Source of the DNA: Myxococcales bacterium
GTDB lineage: Bacteria > Myxococcota_C > UBA6777
Reading direction: 5' to 3'
DNA: 5,488 nt
NCBI GenBank assembly: GCA_027005175.1
Contig: JALTMC010000333.1
Span: 1 to 5,488 of the forward strand
The number at the start of each line of letters is the position of its first letter. Positions within the stretch are counted from its first letter, which is position 1. The notes under the pieces are model-generated. The model ran no database searches, was not told where the DNA came from, and saw only the letters and a program-made list of their open reading frames with translations. This document shows, one piece after another, positions 1-5,488 of this stretch. A program made the position numbers and the translations under genes.

Positions 1-1779
1 TCAGTATTTGCCCCAACCCCCCCCCAAACACAAGGACAGGGACAGGGTGGGCTCCAGCTTGATGTGGTCGAGCCTCCTCAAAAAGAAGAACGCACCGTCA
101 TCGCTCGAATCTCAACGGACTGGATTCGCCAAGTTCGAGAAGAAAAGCATGAAGAGCCCCTATGGTTTTTTGCCCTCCATGGCCAACCCAAAGGCCCTGT
201 CGTTCTCAGTGAGGTAACCCAACATATCTTTGATGGCAACCTACTTGAAGACTCTCTGGTTTGGTGTGGAGGTTGGCCCGAATGGGTTCCAGCAGGTCGT
301 GTGCCCGCTCTTCACGATGTCTTCCTCAAGACAAAAGCACCCATGACCCCACCCCCTGTCGGAGCACCACAAAACCCTCATCTCACCAACCAACGGGGTC
401 CGATTCAGACACCCGATACCAGCCCGACACTTCAACCATCACAAGCCGTCGCTGCTCCAATTCACCAAGCTGAGGCTTCCCCGTCACATGTAGACCTGTT
501 TGGCCCACAAGACAACTCACACACACTACCAAGCGTATCGTCTCCTTTGGCAGCCCAGTCTCCCTTAGCGGCTCAGTCTCCTTTGGCAGCCCAGCCTCCC
601 TTGGCGGCTCAGTCTCCGGTGGTAGAGTCCACGTCCAAAGCCAATGGAAGTGGTTCTTTTTCGCAGGCATTTGGCTCTTCTTCACTATCGACCTCTACTC
701 CGAGCAATGGCTTCCAGCAAAGCCCGTTGGCAGCACGTGGAAATATAAGCCCCTCACAATCCGGTCTACCGGATATGATGCCACTATCCCAAACAACACC
801 AGAGCCACATCAGCAGGATGTAGCACATGAGCAGCAAGCAGTACCAGCTGTTCAGTTCATCGAATCAGGTGCGGAAGAGGATTTCTTTGCTCGCCAATCC
901 TCGGAATTATTGGCGGCGGCATCAGATAGCCACATGGACTCACTTGATTTAATTCTTCCACCGATGCCCGATATGGAAGAGGTGGAAGAAGAGTTTGACA
1001 TTGATGATGCAGATATCATCGAGATTCGTGAGACGCTCAAGCCCAAGTGGACAGCACGTATCGCAGTGATTGCGGGTTTGAGTATGATCGTGGTTCTTTT
1101 GGTACTGCCGATGCTTCTCGACTCACAGAATGATATAAAAAGTAAGATACCAGATCTACCAAGTAGTCAAGTCATCAACAAAGCAGATCGCCCCAAATAC
1201 AAGTTGACCGCCGAGCAGAAGCGAGCGAGAGCGGCATTGCTGCATCGTATGTCTGGACGTCGGGCAGCTCCACGCACAAGACCTCGAGTCACCATCAAAA
1301 AACGCCTTAAGAAACGAAGCTATAAAAAGCGACGTCGAAAAGTGCGGATTGCATACAAGAGCAAGAAGAGCAAGTCGAAAAGTATCGATGATTTGATTCG
1401 GAAGAAGCTCAACGAACGTTTGAGAGCTGCGGGTTTTAGAGATGCTCCTTCTGCAAGGAGAGGTTCTGTGAGTAGTTCGTCGAATATCAGTAAAAAGCTG
1501 GTCCAGCGCCTGTACAAAGAGTTGCTCACCAACAATCGTGGGGTTCAGTACTGTTACAACCTGCATCTCAAGAGCGGTTATTTTGGTGGTCGATTGAAGT
1601 TATCCCTACGAATCTCCCCCAAGGGTCGTGTGACCAAGGTCAAGGTTCATCCAAGGAAGTTTGCGAGGCTCAAGTTCTCCAGTTGTTTGTTACGAGAAAT
1701 TAAGTACAAATGGCGCTTCACTCCCTTCTCTGGTGAAGCAGTGTGGTTGGTATCCAAGTACAGTCTCTCAGCTCAATGA
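1..1779 (+). CDS. GYF_2 / AgmX-PglI-like single-pass envelope protein, 5' partial
   Basis: The frame is open to the window edge, so the true start lies upstream; an in-frame GTG at 64 is probably not the start. Residues here count from the first window codon (592 visible). Residues 53-105 fit a GYF_2 domain (W-F-F near the start, G-Q-P-K-G-P, then L-V-W-C-G-G-W-P-E-W). A long Pro/Ser/Gln linker follows, with a hexapeptide repeat at 181-204, an acidic stretch at about 325-345, one membrane helix at 354-373, and a very Lys/Arg-rich segment at about 401-460. The C-terminal domain (about 499-592) has Cys518 and Cys562 and a G-rich beta pattern ending in a Trp-Arg-Phe-Thr-Pro-Phe motif, like the TonB-like tail of AgmX/PglI proteins. 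In Myxococcus, AgmX (GltJ) is a gliding-complex protein with a zinc finger, a GYF domain and a periplasmic TonB-like domain. By analogy the missing N-terminus may hold a zinc ribbon. Expected topology is GYF inside, tail in the periplasm. Domain calls are by eye; the specific role is unknown, as the family has many paralogues. Confidence 0.9.
   Translation, partial: SVFAPTPPQTQGQGQGGLQLDVVEPPQKEERTVIARISTDWIRQVREEKHEEPLWFFALHGQPKGPVVLSEVTQHIFDGNLLEDSLVWCGGWPEWVPAGRVPALHDVFLKTKAPMTPPPVGAPQNPHLTNQRGPIQTPDTSPTLQPSQAVAAPIHQAEASPSHVDLFGPQDNSHTLPSVSSPLAAQSPLAAQSPLAAQPPLAAQSPVVESTSKANGSGSFSQAFGSSSLSTSTPSNGFQQSPLAARGNISPSQSGLPDMMPLSQTTPEPHQQDVAHEQQAVPAVQFIESGAEEDFFARQSSELLAAASDSHMDSLDLILPPMPDMEEVEEEFDIDDADIIEIRETLKPKWTARIAVIAGLSMIVVLLVLPMLLDSQNDIKSKIPDLPSSQVINKADRPKYKLTAEQKRARAALLHRMSGRRAAPRTRPRVTIKKRLKKRSYKKRRRKVRIAYKSKKSKSKSIDDLIRKKLNERLRAAGFRDAPSARRGSVSSSSNISKKLVQRLYKELLTNNRGVQYCYNLHLKSGYFGGRLKLSLRISPKGRVTKVKVHPRKFARLKFSSCLLREIKYKWRFTPFSGEAVWLVSKYSLSAQ
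17..25 (+). repeat. Nine-cytosine homopolymer inside the coding frame
   Basis: Nine consecutive C bases lie within the open frame of the GYF/AgmX-like gene, in a Pro/Gln/Gly-rich linker upstream of the GYF domain. Loss or gain of one C would move translation into a frame that ends within the GYF region (one shifted frame stops near 217). It may be a slippage-prone tract or a sequencing indel risk. The frame downstream of the tract is clearly the real one; that upstream within the window is too short to judge. Confidence 0.6.
541..612 (+). repeat. Four tandem 18-bp repeats encoding SPLAAQ
   Basis: Four in-frame 18-bp units encode S-P-L-A-A-Q three times and P-P-L-A-A-Q once, in the order S, S, S, P. 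Units 1 (541-558) and 3 (577-594) are identical in DNA. Units 2 (559-576) and 4 (595-612) share a different set of synonymous codons (CCC, TTA/TTG, GCG, GCT). The array is therefore best read as a 36-bp pair duplicated once. A lone related S-P-L-A-A-R occurs at 721-738. The repeats lie in the cytoplasmic linker between the GYF domain and the membrane helix, and probably change linker length without adding a fold. Confidence 0.95.
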
Positions 1780-1819
1780 CCGCTTTGTCTCCTTGCTCTA
1801 GCTGCGGTGTAAACGATTG

Positions 1820-4453
1820 ATGATTGATCAACTCCATTCTGCGGCTATTTACCTCAGCAAACACTACCCCCCCTCATCCATACCCAAACTAATCAAAAAG
1901 CTTGCACACAAGCATCCGTCATTGGCCAAGAGGCTTCAGTACGAGTTTAATCAGTTGCTTTCGATCACACTCTCGCAACAACACTTCCAACCGCTCCATG
2001 AAAAACTTCCAACATTCTTCAACCCCAAGACTCAAATCATATCGTTGAGGGATTGTTATAGTTATCCCCAAATGCCACCGACCCTTCTCCACTTTTTGGA
2101 GTTGCTCTTTGCCCAACAACAAGGGCAGGAAAAAGCCTTTCGTGACACAGAGTACTCACTGTCACGCATCCGCTCATGGGGGCCACTGCGAGACTTTTAC
2201 CTGCGCTATATCCAACGCCAAGAGCAACCCAGTCCCCTGCAACAAGAGGCCCGACAAAAGGCGCTCTTGTTGGCGACTCATCTAGCACCGCACCCAACTC
2301 ATGCGCTGCAACTCTTACTGGACTGGTTGGAGCACCCTCATGCTCCTCACCCTGCTCAGCTCCACTCTATCATCCAACGGTTTTATCAATTTGGGTGGTG
2401 TGAGCACTTAAGTCAGTTACTCCAGGTCATCGCAGAGACAGAACTGCTCACATCAAAAGCTGCTCTGTACCAACAAGCAGGCAAAGAGCTCAAACATAGA
2501 GTTCAGCAGCGTATGTTCTTGCAACACAGGCTGAACAGTACCCCTGCTGAAAAAGAAGAGTTGGCCACGGTGCAAACCGATGTATACGAAGCCAGATGGC
2601 TATGGATGAGAGCGGCACAACAATACAACCAAAACCCAAGTCAACGTGCACAGGCCGTGCGCTGTTGGCGCAGCATTCTGACAGAAGATCTAACCGATCC
2701 CAACAGTTGGCAGTATTTGTATGAGACACTCATTCCGGTAAGTGAGTGGGAATTGCTAGACGCCGTGCTCTCACCCATACAACGCCATCAGGTGCTGCTA
2801 CCAAGTCCAGCCTGGTTGCGATATCCCTTCTTAGAGGCTCTGCGACAACAACAACTTCAGCATACCGATCCGTTGCCTTTTTGCCTCCAAGCTTTGTTGC
2901 AAGATCCAAAAGATATACAGCTCTTTGCATGGGTCACAAAGATGCTCATGGACAGAAAGCAATGGAAGCAATTACGCAAAGTCTACCAACTTCATCTGGT
3001 TTCTCTCGATGATCCTCTGCGAATTCAGGAAGTACTGCAACAACTTGTGGAAATGTATAGCCAGCTTTCTCTACTCGAACAGGCTGTTCCTGTTGCATTG
3101 ATGGCACTCACCTTCCATCCCAAAAATCGCAATATTCTGGCTCACCTGGTGAGTTGGAGCCAAAAGATGAGTTCGCAACATCCCATCCATCGTATCTTGT
3201 GTACAATGGCCAACGAGGGGTTTGGCAGCCAAGCATTTCAACTGTTGTGTCCACCATCCAAGCCAGCCGAACAACCGAACCTCAAGCACGAACGAATCTT
3301 ACAGAAGAACCCTCAAAACGTAGAAGCACTACATCGCGTTCGCCAACAAGCTCTCGAACAAAGAGACTTTGAAAAAGCACTCAAGCTCTACCAGCATGAG
3401 CTTGAGATGCAGCAGGCTCCACCAGCTCGCGCCTTCCTCCTACGAAGTATCGCTGAACTCTGTCATTTCTATTTGCAAAGACATACAGAAGCGTTACACA
3501 ATTATAGGCTAGCGCAACAGTTAACCCCGCAAGATCCAGACTTACTGCTCTCTTTGGCAGAACTCTATGAAACACGTGGAGAATACCGCAATCTCATCCC
3601 TACATTGGGCAAGCTCCTCAACCAACTCCCCTCACCACAACAACATCCGCAGTTTTTGCGCAAAATTGTTCATGTCGCGCTCGACCACTTGCATGACCAC
3701 AGCACTGCAATTCAGGCTTTATCCGACTTGCTCTTGTATCACCCACCCATCCATTTATCACTGGATTTGATACATAAGATTGCCCTCGTTGAAGCGGCAA
3801 GACCAGCCCTCATCAGCTTGTTGTTCGAACGAGAAAAAGAGCTTCCTACACAGGAGCGACCCTTTGTTTGGCTGGAGATTTGTAGAAGTCTGTTTCTTCA
3901 CAACCTCCACCGAGAAGCCAGAGATTGGCTCCAGCGCATCATTGAACTCCCCGATGCACCCGTCCACATTGCACAAGAAGCGGAAAAACTTGCAGCCCGC
4001 TATCTTGCTTGGCCTGAACTCATGATGTCACTCCAACGCCGAATCCTCAAGCTAGAGAAAACACCCGATCCTTCCGTGTCCTTGGCAGACCTCTACCTCC
4101 AACTCGGAGAACTCGAACAGCAACACAAGAATCTTAAGCATGCAAGGACTTCCTACCGAAGAGCCTTGCTACATGCTCCCCTGCACCCCATCGCCTTTGA
4201 ACGTGTTCGTGCCGACCTATACGAGCAAGGTGCATATACAGAGCTTCGCATCTTGTTACACAAACAAGCACCATGCATAACCAACCATCGTATCGCCGCC
4301 GCAACCTACACCCAGCTGGCCCTCCTAGAGCACCATCTGTCCCAACCCGAAGACGCCATGATTCATCTACAGCAAGCACAAAGACTAGACCGAGAGTCTT
4401 CAAGAATTGCAGAGTTATTGCATCGATGGAAAGACCAACCCACCAACGAATAG
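1820..4453 (+). CDS. Large tetratricopeptide-repeat (TPR) protein
   Basis: This encodes 877 residues from the ATG at 1820; a TTG directly before it at 1817 is an alternative, and an in-frame TAG at 1799 limits further extension. No good Shine-Dalgarno is visible, so translation may depend partly on the gene 40 nt upstream. No signal peptide or membrane helix is apparent, so the product is probably cytoplasmic. The whole chain reads as alpha-helical, Gln/Leu/His-rich repeats. The clearest TPR units, with the canonical Ala20, Tyr/Phe24, Ala27, Pro32 spacing wholly or largely kept, are at residues 403-436, 501-534, 539-572 followed by 573-606, 756-789 and 827-860. The first 290 residues are helical but more degenerate. 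A Pro-rich break near residue 478 may separate two solenoid halves. TPR proteins act as interaction scaffolds; no catalytic motif was seen. Position suggests it serves the upstream GYF/AgmX-like protein, but the partner is an inference. Confidence 0.92.
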   Translation: MIDQLHSAAIYLSKHYPPSSIPKLIKKLAHKHPSLAKRLQYEFNQLLSITLSQQHFQPLHEKLPTFFNPKTQIISLRDCYSYPQMPPTLLHFLELLFAQQQGQEKAFRDTEYSLSRIRSWGPLRDFYLRYIQRQEQPSPLQQEARQKALLLATHLAPHPTHALQLLLDWLEHPHAPHPAQLHSIIQRFYQFGWCEHLSQLLQVIAETELLTSKAALYQQAGKELKHRVQQRMFLQHRLNSTPAEKEELATVQTDVYEARWLWMRAAQQYNQNPSQRAQAVRCWRSILTEDLTDPNSWQYLYETLIPVSEWELLDAVLSPIQRHQVLLPSPAWLRYPFLEALRQQQLQHTDPLPFCLQALLQDPKDIQLFAWVTKMLMDRKQWKQLRKVYQLHLVSLDDPLRIQEVLQQLVEMYSQLSLLEQAVPVALMALTFHPKNRNILAHLVSWSQKMSSQHPIHRILCTMANEGFGSQAFQLLCPPSKPAEQPNLKHERILQKNPQNVEALHRVRQQALEQRDFEKALKLYQHELEMQQAPPARAFLLRSIAELCHFYLQRHTEALHNYRLAQQLTPQDPDLLLSLAELYETRGEYRNLIPTLGKLLNQLPSPQQHPQFLRKIVHVALDHLHDHSTAIQALSDLLLYHPPIHLSLDLIHKIALVEAARPALISLLFEREKELPTQERPFVWLEICRSLFLHNLHREARDWLQRIIELPDAPVHIAQEAEKLAARYLAWPELMMSLQRRILKLEKTPDPSVSLADLYLQLGELEQQHKNLKHARTSYRRALLHAPLHPIAFERVRADLYEQGAYTELRILLHKQAPCITNHRIAAATYTQLALLEHHLSQPEDAMIHLQQAQRLDRESSRIAELLHRWKDQPTNE

Positions 4454-4457
4454 CCCT

Positions 4458-4532
4458 ACTTAATGTAACTTGATGGCAGATAACTTAATGTAACTTGATG
4501 GCAGATAACTTAATGTAACTTGATGACAGATA
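4458..4532 (+). repeat. Three tandem copies of a 25-bp unit
   Basis: Copies lie at 4458-4482, 4483-4507 and 4508-4532. The first two are identical; the third differs by one base (GATGACAG for GATGGCAG). Each unit starts ACTTAATGTAACTTGATGG and ends CAGATA, and itself contains two related half-units (ACTTAATGT and ACTTGATGG). The period is not a multiple of three and stops occur in the unit, so it is non-coding. It begins 4 nt after the stop codon of the TPR gene. There are no spacers between copies, so it is not CRISPR. Confidence 0.95.
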
Positions 4533-4533
4533 A

Positions 4534-4669
4534 GGCAGTCAGAAGGAAATATATCTGCATTTCAATTTTTGTTCAAAATCCTCAAGTGCAGTTCGATGAA
4601 GAACTTGAGAGAAATCTCCTCCCAAACTTGACCGGCTCTCAAATGCAGAAATAGAAAGTGCCGACTGCC
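4534..4669. mobile_element. Putative 136-bp MITE-like palindromic insertion
   Basis: The ends are inverted repeats GGCAGTC (4534-4540) and GACTGCC (4663-4669), flanked on both sides by TAA (4531-4533 and 4670-4672), a candidate target duplication. Further nested inverted repeats lie inside: 4550-4562 against 4641-4653 (12 of 13 pairs, including nine consecutive) and CTCAAGT 4581-4587 against ACTTGAG 4603-4609. The segment could thus fold into one long imperfect hairpin. Removing the segment plus one TAA joins CAGATA directly to ACTTAATG, the junction normally seen between 25-bp copies. It has no coding capacity, so any transposase would have to act in trans. A 3-bp T-N-A duplication would suit some IS5-family relatives, but the family cannot be assigned. 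A structured RNA or bidirectional 3'-end hairpin is the main alternative. Confidence 0.55.
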
Positions 4670-4671
4670 TA

Positions 4672-4710
4672 ACTTAATGACATCTTACTTAATAGCAGAT
4701 AACTTGATGG
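4672..4710 (+). repeat. Degenerate continuation of the 25-bp array
   Basis: Positions 4672-4701 form an expanded 30-bp copy (ACTTAATG, a 7-nt insert in place of 2 nt, then ACTTAATAGCAGATA). A partial copy, ACTTGATGG, follows at 4702-4710. On the minus strand this overlaps the final codons and stop of the lipoprotein gene, so its last residues (I-K-L-S-A-I-K) are encoded by repeat sequence. Confidence 0.8.
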
Positions 4711-5158
4711 GGACCAGAGTGGTTTTTCCCTTAAGCAAGTTGACTCGACCAATACAGCCATAAGCAAATTGCTTTTTCTGATTGCTACCATCCAAAGCCA
4801 ATGCCATAACAAAGACAACCAGGTTATTACCCACAAGGAGACCTTTGGCCAAATTGGCTTTGCCATCTTTTACATCCAAAGGAAAGACAGGATCGTTGCT
4901 CCCTTCCACAGGTTTCTTTCGGGCGGACTGAAGTGGTTCCACATCTTCCAGGTAGTTTTTTGGAGTAATTTGACCACAATCAACCTTATCTCCATCAAAG
5001 ATCGCCAGATCCAGAAAACGAATCGACTTCACCTCGTTGGAGTTAAGCAGTTGGAGCTTCATCCCCATGCGTGGCCCATCCACAGCACCACCACAAGCAC
5101 TACAACCCCAGCACAGCAAGAAGATTGCAACCCATCGTTGCCATACATGCTTCAACAT
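4685..5158 (-). CDS. Small predicted lipoprotein, function unknown
   Basis: This encodes 157 residues from the ATG at 5158; a TTG at 5161 is the alternative start. The N-terminus has basic residues (K3, H4, R8), a hydrophobic core (about residues 9-18) and a cysteine cluster. C-S-A-C ending at Cys22 is the most likely lipobox; Cys19 is less likely. The residue after the likely lipidated Cys is not Asp, compatible with outer-membrane sorting under the E. coli rule. The mature part looks beta-rich: a strand around residues 45-54, Cys61, a charged loop, a hydrophobic strand L-V-V-F-V-M-A-L-A-L, then Cys135 in Y-G-C-I and a closing strand T-L-V-P-I-K-L. A Cys61-Cys135 disulfide is plausible in an Ig-like or prealbumin-like sandwich, but that is inferred. 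The gene follows the upstream membrane-protein gene by 7 nt and converges on the TPR gene. Its 3' end lies in the degenerate repeat array. Confidence 0.85.
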   Translation of the reverse strand: MLKHVWQRWVAIFLLCWGCSACGGAVDGPRMGMKLQLLNSNEVKSIRFLDLAIFDGDKVDCGQITPKNYLEDVEPLQSARKKPVEGSNDPVFPLDVKDGKANLAKGLLVGNNLVVFVMALALDGSNQKKQFAYGCIGRVNLLKGKTTLVPIKLSAIK

Positions 5159-5162
5159 CAAT

Positions 5163-5172
5163 CACCTACTCC
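5163..5172 (-). promoter_or_regulatory. Ribosome binding site of the lipoprotein gene
   Basis: On the minus strand GGAGTAGGTG precedes ATTG and the ATG at 5158. GGAG sits 10 nt and AGGTG 4 nt before the ATG. The site overlaps the last codon and stop of the upstream gene (5166-5171), implying cotranscription and perhaps translational coupling. It supports ATG 5158 over TTG 5161. Confidence 0.6.
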
Positions 5173-5488
5173 AGTTTAACTTCAATACAGCTGCCTTCTG
5201 CTGTACATTTGGGACCCGTAAGATTGCCTGTAAGATACAAGCCCAAGACAACACCACCCCCAGCCAGAGCCAAGAGTGCGATGGTTAATCCCACAGCCAA
5301 ACCAGCTTTGGAGCCCCCTTGCTTCGGAGGAGTTGGCTTACGCTCATCCGAAAGTGGCCACCCTCCCAACTTACTGCTATTCCCCGTCATTAGATTGCTG
5401 GCCAGCTTGGCTACCACACTTGCACCAGATCCCCAGGCCGCCACAGCACCACCCCAAGCCAGTTGCTTTTTATTTACAACATCATAGG
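5166..5488 (-). CDS. C-terminal part of a membrane protein, 5' partial
   Basis: The frame is open to the window's right edge (106 residues visible, reading from Y-D-V-V-N-K-K-Q), so the start lies outside; a GTG at 5444 is only an internal possibility. In order: a Gly/Ala-rich hydrophobic stretch (about 5400-5465) that may be a helix; a polar linker with K-P-T-P-P-K; a strong membrane helix rich in Leu, Ala and Gly at about 5226-5306; and a 19-residue tail containing C-T-A-E-G-S-C. Basic residues before the helix suggest that the linker is cytoplasmic and the tail exported, where its two cysteines could pair. It is the upstream partner of the lipoprotein gene in a tight pair. No family was recognised. 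The opposite strand is also open here, but the membrane helix, the 7-nt spacing and the shared ribosome site favour this strand. Confidence 0.72.
   Translation of the reverse strand, partial: YDVVNKKQLAWGGAVAAWGSGASVVAKLASNLMTGNSSKLGGWPLSDERKPTPPKQGGSKAGLAVGLTIALLALAGGGVVLGLYLTGNLTGPKCTAEGSCIEVKLE

Noticed and set aside
383-685. Minus-strand frame with repeated P-K-E-T / P-R-E-T units
   Set aside because: The repetition is only the antisense reading of the SPLAAQ repeat in the sense gene.
1156-1566. Open minus-strand frame of 136 codons
   Set aside because: It lies wholly opposite the basic segment and C-terminal domain of the GYF/AgmX-like gene and shows no recognisable domain.
1780-1819. 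Promoter or terminator between the two plus-strand genes
   Set aside because: The 40-nt gap shows no convincing hairpin or -10/-35 pair; cotranscription is the simpler reading.
4458-4532. Short CRISPR-like array
   Set aside because: The 25-bp units abut without spacers, lack a leader or cas genes, and are a simple tandem repeat.
4581-4609. Standalone intrinsic terminator hairpin
   Set aside because: The 7-bp stem is AT-rich with a 15-nt loop and has no T-run after it on either strand; it is better seen as the inner part of the larger palindromic segment.
5071-5487. Open plus-strand frame of about 138 codons
   Set aside because: It runs opposite the membrane-protein and lipoprotein genes and is rich in Pro, Thr, Ser and Ala as expected for an antisense shadow. 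The minus strand has a coherent membrane helix, lipobox and ribosome site.

Overview
The window most likely comes from a myxobacterium-like member of the Myxococcota, or another former deltaproteobacterial lineage. The main evidence is the first gene: a cytoplasmic GYF_2-type domain, a single membrane helix and a C-terminal two-cysteine domain resembling the AgmX/PglI (GltJ) tail, a combination known chiefly from that phylum. Base composition looks close to even GC by eye, which is low for classical myxobacteria, so an uncultured or atypical lineage is plausible. No ribosomal or other marker gene is present, so the assignment is an inference.

Layout: positions 1-1779 (+) hold the 3' part of the GYF/AgmX-like envelope protein; its start lies upstream of the window. 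After a 40-nt gap, 1820-4453 (+) encodes a large soluble tetratricopeptide-repeat (TPR) protein, probably cotranscribed with it. Two genes on the minus strand converge on this pair: 5166-5488 (5'-truncated, C-terminal part of a membrane protein) and, 7 nt downstream of it, 4685-5158 (small predicted lipoprotein).

The 231-nt convergent gap (4454-4684) is the most unusual part. It contains three near-perfect tandem copies of a 25-bp unit (4458-4532). A 136-bp segment with short terminal inverted repeats and further nested internal inverted repeats (4534-4669) follows, flanked by TAA on both sides. Degenerate continuation of the 25-bp array follows (4672-4710). Removing the 136-bp segment and one TAA restores the array phase, so it looks like a MITE-like insertion into the array. 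The degenerate array copies overlap the stop codon and last codons of the lipoprotein gene.

Functional picture: the + strand pair suggests a trans-envelope adaptor (cytoplasmic GYF module, periplasmic TonB-like tail) encoded with a helical-repeat scaffold. The - strand pair adds a membrane protein with a short exported tail and a lipoprotein. All four products are plausible envelope-associated factors, but nothing in the sequence proves that the two convergent operons work together. No RNA gene, CRISPR array, origin or intact insertion sequence was seen.
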